From Prinia subflava (Eukaryota; Chordata; Aves; Passeriformes; Cisticolidae): a DNA stretch of 64,000 nucleotides. This document shows positions 26,901-38,085 of this stretch, piece by piece. The notes under the pieces were generated by a model. The model did no database searches and was not told where the DNA came from. It worked only from the letters and a program-made list of their open reading frames with translations. Numbering within the stretch: position 1 is the stretch's first letter; every line of letters begins with the position of its first letter. The stretch is from assembly GCF_021018805.1 (NCBI RefSeq), contig NC_086253.1, forward strand, positions 35,279,583-35,343,582, given 5' to 3'. The position numbers and the translations under genes were made by a program.

Positions 26901-28680
26901 GCATTTTCTCACACTCTACGTTTTATTAAAGACACATAACAAATCGAGATGTCAAGACATCAGTGTTTTCTAAATTTCTGATAACACATTCAGCTATCTA
27001 TTTATCAGCTGTGTGGAAAGTCATACTTTTGTTCTGGAGGAAATCCAATCTTAACATTAAATTCATTAATCATTTAAACTAATACTTTTACAAGAACTGA
27101 GGAAAAATCCAGAAGTTCTATTGTTTTGATTTTTTAGAAACACTCATTTGGACAGCATAGACTGGAATTTAAGTTCAGAAGTCAGCAGCAATGCTCATAA
27201 GAAATATTTGAATACTTTCGTGTGTAAGAATAAATGAAGTGTTTGAGAAATGTATCTATAATAGTGAAAAGAGCAAGGCTGGGATATAACACAAAAAAGA
27301 TTTCTAAGTGACAGCTGTTGCACCCAAGACAAGAAGAAAATAAATTTATTTCACAAATATGAATATAACTTCCGTGAAGCTCACCATTTTCACCAGCTTG
27401 GAAGACACACACTGCAAGCCCTTTCAATATTCAGGCCAGCATTTCAGGAGCTTCTTTATGCATTTTTATACCTCAAAGGAGCACAAAACTATACTGGTGA
27501 CAAAAACCTCACAATTGACTGAATAAAGCATAGATATATAAAAGTCCAGACATACTTTACAATTTTAATTATTTGCTATTCTCTACAGTAGTTCTCAATA
27601 TAGGAATCCTAATTATTTTGTGAAGTTAATCTCTTATTCAATTTCTGGCACTTTCCTTAAGTATATGTCTTTGATTAAGATAATGGAAAGCATTTTGTCT
27701 CTGGAAAAACAATACTGCAAATGTAAGATTACATTGCTTCTTGTCATGCCAACTTTATTATATTAAGAAAACTTTTACAACAAAATGCAACAGGTTTATG
27801 CAGTCATTGTATGAGTTTCTCATAGAACATTTCCAAGTTGTGCAAGAAACATGAGAAATGTCAAGAACCAAGAGTTCTTAAAATACAGTTTAGCTGCACT
27901 GTTGATTTACTTATCACTTCATTGCTGAAGTAAAGTGTTTAACCTGGAATGTTATTATTATAAAAAAAATAATAAAAAATCTTTGCTGTTTAATTATAAA
28001 GGGATGACAAGAAAAGTGTTGTTACACCATCCCATATCCAGTCTCCACAATATTAAACAGCAATTATTTCTGATCAGAGTCAGTGGAACAAAGAGACATA
28101 ATATGCAAATATTAAGTGGTTAGTAGCATAAAATTGAAGTTCAATTGTCAATTCAATCAAATAATGTCAGTTGAAGACGGAAGAAGATTTTACTGGACAA
28201 TATATAAAATTTTGCCACCCCTTTGATTTGTTTCACAAATGTTTCTACACCATTTAGCTATAATTACCTATTAGAGGAAAAGTGATGAAAATCCAGCCTT
28301 CTTTTAACCAATGCACTTAATTTGGGCAAAGGCTGTCTCAGTGCTGCTGGCCAAGCGAACACCTTAAGCTCTTGCAGAAGTGTTACCATCACTGTAACAT
28401 AATTATTTAGCATTCTAACACTCTATTCAGCTCCCTGGAAGAGTGGAGCTTCCTATTTTAAGAAAACCTGCCCATTTAAACGTCATTAACTATCCAATTA
28501 GTACAGTCTGTTCCTTGCTAGCTGCAGAGTACTGGGATAATCTTTTAATTGTTAAGCACTATTGAATAATTTTAGCAATTAAGCTTTTATACATTCTGTG
28601 ATAATTAAGACAGAATACCCCTCGAATCTGATCATTTTCCAATACCCAGTGACAAACAGAACGACGATCAACGGTAGAAT
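23982..28680. other. AT-rich stretch without recognisable gene
   Basis: No exon, RNA gene or transposon recognised. It contains a perfect 24-bp palindrome at 26,050-26,073 and an A/C-rich tract at about 26,859-26,893. A less AT-rich patch at 24.17-24.89 kb has several overlapping open frames of 78-87 codons with no recognisable product. The last 300 bp before the CpG island look non-repetitive and may be regulatory, which I cannot show from sequence alone. Confidence 0.5.
26050..26073. repeat. Perfect 24-bp palindrome of TAA/TTA triplets
   Basis: Four TAA triplets followed directly by four TTA triplets give a 24-bp sequence that is its own reverse complement with no spacer. It can form a cruciform or hairpin. 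It most likely arose from a trinucleotide microsatellite. Confidence 0.95.
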
Positions 28681-29650
28681 AAATTCGCGTGTGACCAGGG
28701 GTAACGCTAGCACCGCAGGGCGCCGCGTCCACCTGCAGCGCCCGCAGGAGGCGCGCACCGCATCCCCTCAAGGGCCCGCTCCGGCCGCTGTGCAGCGGGC
28801 TCGGGGCTGCGGGGCCGCTTCGCACCGCGCCTCCGGGCTCCGCTGGCCGCTCTGCCCAAGCCGAGATGAGGCATCACCTCCTCCGCTCCCCACGGCTCCA
28901 CCTGCCGGGCGCCCGCGCCCTGCAGCTCCCGCCCGCTCTCTCGCTGCCTTCCCGGGGCGCCGCCACCGCGGGCGGGCAGAGCCACCCGGCGCCCCAAGGC
29001 GCACCTGCCGCTCAGCCGGGGGAAGGCACCGTACACGTCCCTCCTGAGCATCGGCAACTTTCTCTCCTTCCCAAGAGGAGCCGTGCCTCCGGGGGCTGCT
29101 GCCAGGCGTTCCAAAGCAGCCGCATGGCACAGGCTCCCCGCAAGGCAAGCCCCCGGAGGTGCCGGAAACAAAGCGGGATTACCTCGAAGGGCGCGGGTCT
29201 GCCCGCGGCCCCCACGCCGGCGGCACGGCGCCCTCCGCCCTCCCTCCGCAGGACGGTGCCTGTTGCACGGGCCCCGCGGGCTCCCCGCAGGGCAAAAAGC
29301 AACTTGGCTCCGCCGGGCGCCCGTGCCGCCAACTCGCGTGGGGAGAGGGGCCCCGGGCTGCGGCCCCGAGCGGCAGCAGAGGCGGGGGGCTCGGACAAAC
29401 CCGCTGGCCCGACGGGGCTGAGCTGTGCTCTGCAGAGCGGGACCCCCCTTTCCCGCGCACCGCGCCTTCCCTCTGCGCAAAACCAATTAACCCCGAGAGC
29501 TCGCCCTCCCGCAAAAGGCAAGACAGGGGGTGCGGGAGCCGACAGGAGGCAAAGTTTGATAAATGAGCAGCTCCTGCAGTGACAGGGGACTACGGAGCGG
29601 AGGCACCCTCCGCGCCGGGCTGGGCAGAAGTGCGGCGAAGAAGCACTCAC

Positions 29651-29890
29651 CTGTCCGTTGCCCTCCGGCAGGCGCGGAGGGGAAGGCGGGCAGGCGAGAG
29701 ACACAGCCCCGCGCTCCTGTGCCGTCCGTCGGCCCCGGCGGCGGGCAGGATGCCGGGCGGAGGGCCCGCAGAGCAGCGGGGCCGCCCCGGGCGGGCACCC
29801 GTCAGCGGAGCAGGTGAAGCGGGGCGGTCGCCGCCTCCGGAAAGCAACACGTTTGGCTCTGAACTTTGCAGCTCCAGTCACAAACAAACA
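29651..29890 (-). other. Possible untranslated first exon of a minus-strand gene
   Basis: On the minus strand, CAACGGACAG is followed by GTGAGTGCTT, a full consensus 5' splice site with the exon ending at 29,651 and the intron starting at 29,650. About 300 bp upstream on that strand lies a CCAAT box (complement of 29,955-29,959), so transcription could begin roughly at 29,870-29,900. I set the right edge at about 29,890; it is only an estimate. No long ATG-initiated frame runs into the donor. The ATG at 29,918-29,916, if transcribed, opens a 38-codon frame that stops at 29,802, so the exon would be mostly 5' leader. The gene would then run left, out of the window, with an intron of at least 29 kb. 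I cannot name it. Transcription is inferred, not seen. Confidence 0.4.
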
Positions 29891-29918
29891 AATAGAGCCA
29901 AAGAAGGACCTCTCCCAT
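29802..29918 (-). CDS. Short upstream open frame in the putative 5' leader (speculative)
   Basis: A 38-codon frame begins with ATG (complement of 29,916-29,918) and ends at TGA (complement of 29,802-29,804), about 150 bp before the splice donor. Its first residues are MGEVLLWLYLFV, hydrophobic, followed by a cysteine-rich part. Upstream frames like this can lower translation of the main protein. There is no evidence that the peptide exists, and the start may lie outside the transcript if transcription begins nearer the donor. Confidence 0.15.
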   Translation of the reverse strand: MGEVLLWLYLFVCDWSCKVQSQTCCFPEAATAPLHLLR

Positions 29919-29983
29919 CCGATCCCAGCCTTCTCGGCAGCCGCTGCCTCTCTTATTGGTGCGGAGGTTATTTATTTATTTGA

Positions 29984-30081
29984 TTTCTCCCCCCTCCCTC
30001 CCCTCCTCCCCTTCCACACACCCCCCCTTCCCTGTCGCTTCCCCTATCCCTCCCCCCTCCCCGGCCTTCCCTCCCCTCCTC
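29984..30081. promoter_or_regulatory. Polypyrimidine block in the CpG island (G-rich on the minus strand)
   Basis: About 100 bp of almost uninterrupted C and T on the plus strand, with at least ten runs of three or more C. The minus strand therefore carries many closely spaced G runs, a pattern able to form G-quadruplexes or triplex DNA. It sits just upstream of the CCAAT box and putative first exon of the minus-strand transcript, a common place for such nuclease-sensitive promoter elements. Confidence 0.7.
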
Positions 30082-30650
30082 ACGCCGCGCAGACAGCGCC
30101 GGTCCCAGCGCGTCGCACAGCGCGCCCGGGCTGCTCTGCGGCCGCGGCAGCGCCGGTGCCGGGCGGGGGCGGGCGCGCCGCGGGGAGGCGGGAGCGGAGG
30201 CGGGCGGGAGCGGGGCAGCCGCCGCCGCCGCTGCCGGGCGGGAGCGGAGAGCGGGCGGGAGGTGCTCCCGGACGCCCTGTCCTCCGCACCGGGCAGCGGG
30301 GGCGGAGGGTGATCCCGCTGGTCACCGCAGGGACAGGGCGGCCGGGCAGGGGATGACTGGTGGTCGGGTCCGGGGAAAAGGGTAGCCGGCAAGTACCGAG
30401 CAGCTGCCGCGGGGAGCGGGGGGCCCCTACTGCGCTGTTTTGCGGCCCGAGCCCGTGGGGAGCTCCGGCGGGCGCGGTGCGGCGGGAGCGGCTCGGCCGC
30501 GGTGCGGCAGCGGCGGCGCCGGGCGGGAGCGGGAGCGCAGCGGGGAGCCGCGCTGGCGGTGTGCGCGTACCGGCAGAGCCGGGGGTTGTGCCCGGCTCTG
30601 TATGTGTCTTTACGTACGTGTGTCTCCGGTAACGTCGCACGCAGCTTGCC

Positions 30651-33600
30651 TTCAAGGAGACCCTAGACTCGCTAGCCGCAGTGTACTTTGTGTGCAGCGC
30701 TTTTCCCTTTTGCTCAAGCTTATGCGTGATCAGTGCAACGCAAGCTTTATTTTGCCTCTCTCTTATCAGACGCTGAACCTTTGTTTGCTGGTTTGTTGCC
30801 CTTTTTCTCCCCCGTACCCTAAATCCAAGTGCAACTCGAGCAACACGGGAGGTCTCACCTGTCCATCCCTTAGGGCCAAGTACACCGCTATGGTTATGGT
30901 AAGGGAAGGGAACGCAAGTTAAAAGCTGGGAAGGTAATACTCCATGAAAGATTCCTTTCACTGCTGCTGCAGTATCCGTCCTAGCTCAGTCTCTCGTTGC
31001 AGCTTACAGCGGAAAAAATATTACTGTCCCAGTGTGGCTGTATTTATACTGCTATACACACACGTGACAGACAGAATATTGACATTCTTGTCTTCTCTTC
31101 CATCCATCCCCCGTTAGAAAGTGGGGTTCAAATTAGATATCCCAGTGGAAGACGACAGAAGTGTAAAATCTGTGAAGTTAGTACGAACTCTTCAAAATAT
31201 TTGGGAAGGGTGGGGGGGGGCGGGGCGGGGGGGATGTTTGTGTGTGTGTGTATGTGTGTTATCTGGTATGTTGGTTTTTGCTGGCTAAAATTGCCACCCT
31301 GCTCTCCTGGCAGTAAATAGGCATTCTAGATGTTCTTTTTCACTTCCAGGGGGGAGAAAAACCCAAGCCATCACTACAATAAACAAACAAGGGAATTAAA
31401 AAATATGCTTAGAAAATAAACTGTTATTCAATAATATTACTAGGAAAGAAAACATGAAGTATACCCTTATTTCTGTTCAGGTGACAAGACAGAGATGTAA
31501 AGATTGCTTTTAAGTCAGTCAATGAATTTATGTAGATTCGTCATTTCAAACAGACAGTACAAATCTTCTTTGTGCTGCAACTCTGTAATTCTACCTTTGT
31601 CAACTGAAGACAATAAACTGGAAAGATTAATGTACGTTTTGTCTTCAGTAGTAAATGCTATTGTCAAATGGGGAGAACTTTTTATTCAAAGAGTTGGATC
31701 AATAGTTGACTTTGTTTTGAAGCATTTATTTAAGAAGCTACTTAAAAAGATTGAAGTTCATGCTCTTAACATCCTTAAAGAAATCTCTGAAAGGCAATTA
31801 TTCTATTTGCCAATCTAGCGGTCACTGCCATGTAGCAACAAAAAGCATGAAAGCTAGATGTGGAAGTCCCTTTGGGTTCAGACAGTGCTTTCTCAGTGGA
31901 TGAAAAACAGTAGGAAATTAAAAAGTGAAATGCACTTTAAAAAAATCTATTTGAATATTTTAAGCAGGTTGCTTTGAATAGGTGAAGTTTCATCTCTAAC
32001 CAGTAAGCTTCAAGGTCAATGAAATGCAAATGACAGATGCGCTCTGTGCCTGAAAGAATGCCACCAACTTTAGGGAACGTTTAGTGAGCAGTATTTAAAA
32101 AGTTGACCGCCTGTTATTTTAATCTGTAAACTCTGTGTTTAGCAAGTGTTTGTTCAGAGGAGTGCAGAGTGTCTTTGGCTGGAATGAACTACTATTTCAA
32201 AATATGGGAGATTAATGAAGGTACTGTTTTATTAATGATGGGCCTGTAACGAAAGTTGTTCACATCAGTGAGAGGACACTGAGTGATGTCAATTAGTCTG
32301 ACACACTGTATATACTATGTGAAATTTCAATTGTTTCACAGATCTTAAAAAACAATTTCATTAGGAGTAAACTGAGACTCTTTTTATTTTTATATAGATT
32401 CTAAGAAAAGGAAGCACTATGTAAAGCCCATAACAAAATCGATCCCATAGTAGCCCATTATATCTGCTGCCATTGAAATTAATTCATTAGGCTGCTGGAT
32501 ACACCTTAAAAGAACTTTGATTTGACTAAGTCAAGCTAATAATCAGTTTTGGTGGCTACTTGATGTATTGACTGTTCACTGGAATTATGCAAGCAGAATA
32601 TTGTTCTGTGTTCTGGAAACTGAAAAACATGTAAGGTGAATAGGAATGAGTAACTAAAGTTAAGAAAAGCATTAAAAAGGAATAAAAACAGAAAGAAAAA
32701 GGGAAGACAAAGCTATAAAATTTTAGTTTCCTAAAATTTCATCTCATGTTGTTTACTTGCCTTTATTGGCTTCTTTCATCACTTAAATCCCTGTGATCTC
32801 ATTCATGGCATTTTGGACTTTTAAAGGGCTTCAAATTGAGACTGCTAAAAAAAATAAATAAAAACAGCCCCCACTGCCACCCACACACACTGATACAACC
32901 TTAAAAATAGCTTGCTTTATTTTCTCATATAATGGCCTGCATTTTGTCTGGACTCTTTAAATTACACTTCTAAGGGCTTAAAGAGCTGCCAATACACATC
33001 CCATGCAGTACGTTGTATTTTGGAAATCCATCTGATGATCTCAGCAGAAAATTAAATGTAGGTGTTAATATTTTCAAATCAGTCAAATCTGAGAAAGTTC
33101 TGGTTAAATATCAAGAGAGACAGCTAGTCAGCTAGGAGTTTCTCCAAAACAAGCATTTTTTTTGCCCTTGGCCATGTTATCTGTGTAGGAGGCTTTTTAC
33201 AAAAAAAATGGATTTTTCTGCTGGTTCACATCTGAACAAACAAGTTTCCACTCCTTTTTCAATTTCTTTTCAGGTAGCTGAAATGCTTGTGATCACAATT
33301 TATAAATATGTCAGGCAAACCTGGGACTAAACTAGTAAGAACATATCGGGCAGTTTGAGCTTTAAAGTTATGTCAAAAATCACATGCTGTCATGTTACAA
33401 AGACTCAAGAATTCTACGTGGCTGCATGTTAAATTTATCTACAGATAAAATTTAATATATTATGAAATCTTAATTATTACAGTTTTATAAAGATTTAATT
33501 AATAGGTTTTTCAGCTAAACAGAATTTGAAATATTTTACTACTGTGAGCATTTCAAAGTCAAGAAAAGGTAGGAATTCTCCTTTTTTCAGATCCAATAAT

Positions 33601-34110
33601 TAGTGCATGGGATTTACCTTACCCTGTCCAAGGTTTACTAGAGGATTCAGTCTTTGAACTGTTCTCCAGTTTATATAAACAAAGCTGAATATCTAAAACT
33701 GATCATAAGTGTGCTAATGTTTTATATTTTAAAGAAAATGGATGCCAATAAACAGGTACGTAATAGAGAAAAACATCATAGGACTAGATAAAAGAAAGAA
33801 AATCTGTAGCCTTTTAAGAAAAGGCTGCTTTGTTTGAACATGATGATTTGCTTCCCTGTGAATTAAACGTTTAAGTTGAGGTGATATGAATACATTTGTA
33901 TAATGAGTTCATTGGGTTGGACAACCTCTTGTTTTCCCTGTTTAGTTAGGGCAAAATTATTTCTTCTAGGGAAAAACAAAGCCACAGGGTCAGGAAAATG
34001 GCTTCTAGATTTAAAAAGAACAGCTGCCTTTGGTAGTGGGAATTGTCTGTTTCTGCTCTGGTGTCTATGAAGATCTTCAGCTTCTGACCTCATCACAGTC
34101 TACAACTTCC
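30651..34110. other. AT-rich stretch right of the CpG island, no recognisable gene
   Basis: Holds a G-rich tract and TG microsatellite at 31,203-31,259. A 104-codon plus-strand frame at 31,504-31,818 has ordinary codon content but resembles no protein I know and lacks supporting splice context. A plausible plus-strand splice donor (ATG followed by GTAAGG) occurs near 30,898, so a divergent plus-strand transcript could begin in the island, but this is weak. Segments near 32.10-32.20 and 32.44-32.56 kb look non-repetitive. Confidence 0.45.
31203..31259 (+). repeat. G-rich tract followed by TG microsatellite
   Basis: Runs of three, nine, four and seven G separated by one or two other bases (31,205-31,233), then a TG repeat with a TA interruption. 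The G runs satisfy the usual quadruplex pattern on the plus strand. It lies about 600 bp right of the CpG island. Confidence 0.9.
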
Positions 34111-34111
34111 T

Positions 34112-34440
34112 AAAGGGGCACAGTGGAGAGGCAGGTGCTGATCTCTCTCTATAGAGGAGCAATAGGACACAAGCAAATGGAATGAAGCCGTGTCAGGGGA
34201 CGTTCAGGTTGGACATCAGGAAAAGGTTTGTTGCTGAGACCGCCGTCATCACTGGAAGAAACTTCCCCGGGACGTGGTCACAGCACCAAACATGTCAGAG
34301 TTCAAGGAGCATCTTGGTGACGTTCCTAAGTTGTATGGTTTCAGTTTTAGTTTTAGTTTAGGAGAAGGGAGTTGGACTTTATGATCCTGATGGGTCCCTT
34401 CTAACTTGATATATTCTGTGATTCTATTCAATGAAAGATA
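34112..34440 (+). mobile_element. CR1 LINE 3' end
   Basis: Recognised by GAAGCCGTGTCAGGGGACGT, TTGGACATCAGGAAAAGG, GTGGTCACAGCACCAAAC, GAGTTGGACTTTATGATCC-type and CTGTGATTCTATTC blocks, all in CR1 3'-end order on the plus strand. The last part is of a different subfamily from the 1.7-2.0 kb copy (ATGATCCTGATGGGTCCC instead of the TCTAAGGTGCCC type). A short TTTTAG repeat interrupts it near 34,342-34,361. About 330 bp are present, 5'-truncated and non-coding. Confidence 0.82.
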
Positions 34441-34848
34441 GGGATGTCACCTGGACCATTTTTATTATTGTAACTCAAACAAGCATGTGTTGCTCCATGT
34501 GTCACCAGTGTCCTTCACCAGCCAAGAAGAGCTTGTTATCTGTGTCAGATGCTCTGGTAAGTTTTTGTGTACATCACAAAGGAAGCTGAAAAGAGTACCT
34601 TTTTTGTATATTTTGAGGATACTTGAATACCATTCACTGCAACAATATACTGTAATTGTCATAATCCTCTGGCGTTTGTCCAGAACATAGTGCTGCCCAG
34701 GTCAGAGCTGGTTTTTGGAACCAAAAAAGCTTCTAAACTGATGAGTTTATGAGCATGCTGATGGCTGACCTACTGCTGCAAAATATGTCTGAAGTTGAAA
34801 CTGATATATGCATTGGCTTATAAATGTTCTGCTGATCCTGTTTGAAGT

Positions 34849-35831
34849 ATCATAGAATCATAGAGTGGTTTGAGTTGGAATTGACCTTAAGGATCATTTA
34901 GTTCCATCCTCACCCCTACCATGGGCAGGGACACCTTCCACTAGACCATGTTGCTCAAAGCCCCATCTAGTTTGGTCTTGAACACTTTTAGGAATGAGAC
35001 AGTTACAATTTTGTGGGCAACCTGTTCCAGTGCCTCATCATCCTCACAGTAAAGAATTTCTTCCCAATGTCCAGTTTAAACCTGCCCTCTTTCTATTTAA
35101 AGCCATTCTCTCTTGCCTTTCAACTATATGCCCTTGTGAAATGTTCCTATCCCTCTCCCTTGCAGCCGTCTTTAGGTACAGGAAGGCTGTTATAAGGTCT
35201 CCCTGGAATCTTCTCTTCTCCAGGCTGAACAACCCCAGCTCTCTCAGTTTATCCTCATAGGAGAGGTGCTCTGTTCATCTAATCACCTTGGTGGCCTCCT
35301 CTAGACTCGCTCTAACAGCTCTGTATCTTTCTTATGTGGGATCCCAGAGACCTGGATGCAGCATTCCAAGTGATGTCTCATGAGAGCAGAGCAGAGGGGC
35401 AGAATACCCTCCCTCACTCTTCTGGCCATGCTGCTTTGATGCAGCCCAGGACATGTTTGGCTTTCTGGGCTGCCAGTGCACATTTGCCGGCTCATGTCAA
35501 TCTTCTCATCCACCGACACCCCCAAGTCCTCCTCCTCAGGGCTGCTCTCAATCCATTCCTGCCCAGCCTGGATTTGTGCCTGGGATTGCCCACACCCACA
35601 ACCTTGGCTTTGTTGAACTTCACGAGGCTGGCACAGTCCCACCTCTCCTAGGAGCCTGTCCAGGTCCCCCAGCACATCCCTTCCCTGCAGTGTGTCGACT
35701 GCACCACAGAGTTTGGTGTTGTCAGCAAACTTGCTAAGGCTGCCCTCAGTTCTCCTGTCTGTGTCATTGACAAAGCCATGTAAGGGGTCACATCCTCTAT
35801 ATATGAGTATACACCCTGCTAAGCAGGGCAC
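34849..35831 (-). mobile_element. CR1 LINE, about 0.95 kb of the 3' part including reverse-transcriptase remnant
   Basis: The plus strand opens with ATCATAGAATCATAGAGTGG, the complement of the CR1 tail, and continues in reverse order through the 3' untranslated part into the end of the reverse transcriptase. In the minus-strand frame 35,831-35,301 one reads FADN at 35,729-35,718 (family FADD, so the second catalytic aspartate is replaced), then GAVDTLQGRD, WIESSPEEEDLGVSVDEK, REGILPLCSALMRHHLE and ELLERV, the usual C-terminal landmarks of CR1 pol. Stretches between landmarks have small insertions and deletions. The copy is truncated on its 5' side near 35.79-35.83 kb. It is a dead fragment, the longest CR1 here, and lies head to head with the 34.1 kb copy. 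Confidence 0.88.
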
Positions 35832-36801
35832 CTCAGAAGATTAATAGATGTAAACATCTAAGAAAAGATTAAAACAATCTTTCTAATTCTCTGGAACAGA
35901 ACAATAATTGAAAGTGAAAGACATATGATACAATTTGCATATATATGTTCAAATACATATAATAGAAATGCTGACAGTTTAACTGTGCTTAAATTTTCTT
36001 AGGAAGGAATACAGTGAAGGATATGAAAACATAGGCAGCACCTTTGACCCAAACTCTGTTTTTACCCTTGTTGTGCCAGATGTTGAGTTTTCAAACAAAT
36101 CATCATGATATACTTGTCTATGCTTAAACTTCACCTTACATGGGCAACAGCTTTTTCACAGGGAGAGATGTTAAGTGATGTCTTTGATTTGGTCCAGTCT
36201 GTCTGCTCTTACATGGTTTTGGAACATTTTCTACAACTCATACTGGAACTGCTATGTCCCTACTGAGTGCCTTACAAAACTACACCCACTTCAGAAAAAA
36301 CCCTACTCTTACAAAAAGTCTTCAGCAAGACTTCAAAGGATTATGAACTTATGAAATCCAGAAGTTACAACAAAAACAATCTGTCACTGTAATAGTAAGG
36401 GCTTATGTTAACAAGCAAAATTAAAAGATGAAAGCTCATCTATAATAGAGGTGTTTGAAAGAGAACTTAAATATTAAATTTACTTGTCTGAAGTACTAGA
36501 TTTCACAACTGGAATTTTGATACAATGATAGATACTAGACATTTATAAACAAAAAAGAATATGTTTGGATTTCTACCACTTTTCAAATAGATGTTTTAAT
36601 TTTCATTTTAGTTTATTTTGTTTAGTTTTCTGAAATTATTGTACCTGTTGGCTTCATATGAAAGGATGAAATTGCACTTTTTTACATTCGGTACTCTTGG
36701 ATCTGAAACTAATGTGTTTTTCAGATATGTAGTCTGTATTGCTCCAAATAGATGTTAAAATGAACTGTTTTCAGAATTGTATGTATTGTATATATACACA
36801 T

Positions 36802-36804
<3 letters not shown>

Positions 36805-36853
<49 letters not shown>
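36805..36853. repeat. AT dinucleotide microsatellite, 49 bp uninterrupted
   Basis: An unbroken run of alternating A and T from 36,805 to 36,853, with partial TA repeats just before it. It produces an artificial open frame of alternating Tyr and Ile. It is likely polymorphic and able to extrude as a cruciform. Confidence 0.97.
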
Positions 36854-36857
<4 letters not shown>

Positions 36858-38052
36858 AGTTACTAGGTTGCCACATAGAAGAACTACATTCTATAATGTT
36901 TTAATGGGGACATTGAAAACCACTTTCTTTTTGAAATCCTAGTAATCCCTTCCTTGGTCACTGACTGCCTAGTCTTCAAATATTTTTGCATGTGCCCATT
37001 TTTGTTAACTGAAATTTTGTACATAGACAATTTATTTACAGCTAGGGGGGAAAAACATGGTTAGAGTATTTGTCTTCTAAATCTAAAATATATTACATCT
37101 GTGGTTTTTTTTAAATTCTTTTCTTTCATTCCTAAGAAAAATGGAATTGTTATTTGGGAATTAAATTTAGTAGATGTATAACTAGGTACTCTATATGCAC
37201 TCATTTCACTTTGGACTCTATTGGGCTAGATAAAGATGAATTAATCATTGTAATGAAAGTTTACAGTTACCATTGGACCAATGTTTTTAAGTTGCTCCTA
37301 CTTACACTGTTGGTAAAGAGTGGAAGGTCCTTAACATAAATGTGGAGAACTGATTGTTGAAAGAGATTAGTTTCTCAAAGTTAAACGTTCTAAATTGTGT
37401 TCTTTGGAGATTGAGTATAAATAGGTATGAGATTGTGACTGAAAGGGAAATTAAATAAGAGGAAGCTTACTAGCCATCCAAATAGCCACTGTACCATGAT
37501 TGAGAAAAGCATATTCTAAAACCCCAACTTTATTGGATGACAATACAAGGACAGCAGTTAGAAAAAACATATATATCACAGTGTAAAATGTAAGCAGGAA
37601 AATATATTTGATATGAACTAGAAGCTATGTAATATAGCAGAAGTGAGACCAGGGAACAATCTCTGGCTTAGCTAAGGACATAACATAAATATTGCATTAT
37701 ATTAGGCGGGACGAGAAAGGTTATCTCCTTATATATATAAATGATACCATTAAAATTTTAAGAAAACTAAATTGCTAGTAGTGACAAGAAAAAAAAAAGT
37801 GTTCAATATCTATTTTGTTTCTGTTTCTGGAAAGAAGTAGGAGAGTGCATTGTACTTCATAATGATGGTGAAGTATTTTCCAAGCAATTAGTTTCTAAGG
37901 AAAGCATTAAGCAGCATTTTTATGATGAATATTTGAAAGCAGCTGATTCAGATGAACTGAATTCAGAAGTAGACATATAAGGTACTCATTTTAGGGGAAT
38001 CTTGGAATACTCTAGAAACTCCTAGAAGCAGTGAATGTAATATTAAAGCATT

Positions 38053-38085
38053 AAAAAAAAAAAAAAAAAAAAGAAGAAGAAGAAA
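38053..38085 (+). repeat. Poly(A) run followed by GAA triplets
   Basis: Twenty A residues (38,053-38,072) followed by four GAA units. It could be the tail of a retroposed sequence, but the preceding bases match no element I know. Confidence 0.9.

Larger units (their letters stand above)
28685..30650. promoter_or_regulatory. CpG island, the only strong promoter candidate in the window
   Basis: Composition switches from AT-rich to very GC- and CpG-rich near 28,685 and back near 30,650, about 2 kb. GC boxes are frequent (GGGCGGG-type words around 30,160-30,260 and 30,520) and no classical TATA box is seen. An ATTGG (inverted CCAAT) lies at 29,955-29,959. CpG islands of this size in vertebrates usually mark promoters of broadly expressed or developmental genes. 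The large open frames found here on every strand (up to 293 codons) come from the scarcity of stop codons in GC-rich DNA and are not supported as proteins. Direction is discussed under the first-exon entry. Confidence 0.8.

Noticed and set aside
28707..30961. Large open frames of 90-293 codons on both strands in the CpG island
   Set aside because: They overlap in all frames, are rich in Ala, Arg, Gly and Pro, lack recognisable domains, and several start at non-ATG codons. GC-rich DNA has few stop codons.
31504..31818. 104-codon plus-strand frame right of the CpG island
   Set aside because: No known family, no splice acceptor or promoter context, and such a length can occur by chance in 64 kb read in six frames.
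35334..35737. Plus-strand frames of 94-105 codons
   Set aside because: Antisense to the CR1 reverse-transcriptase remnant.
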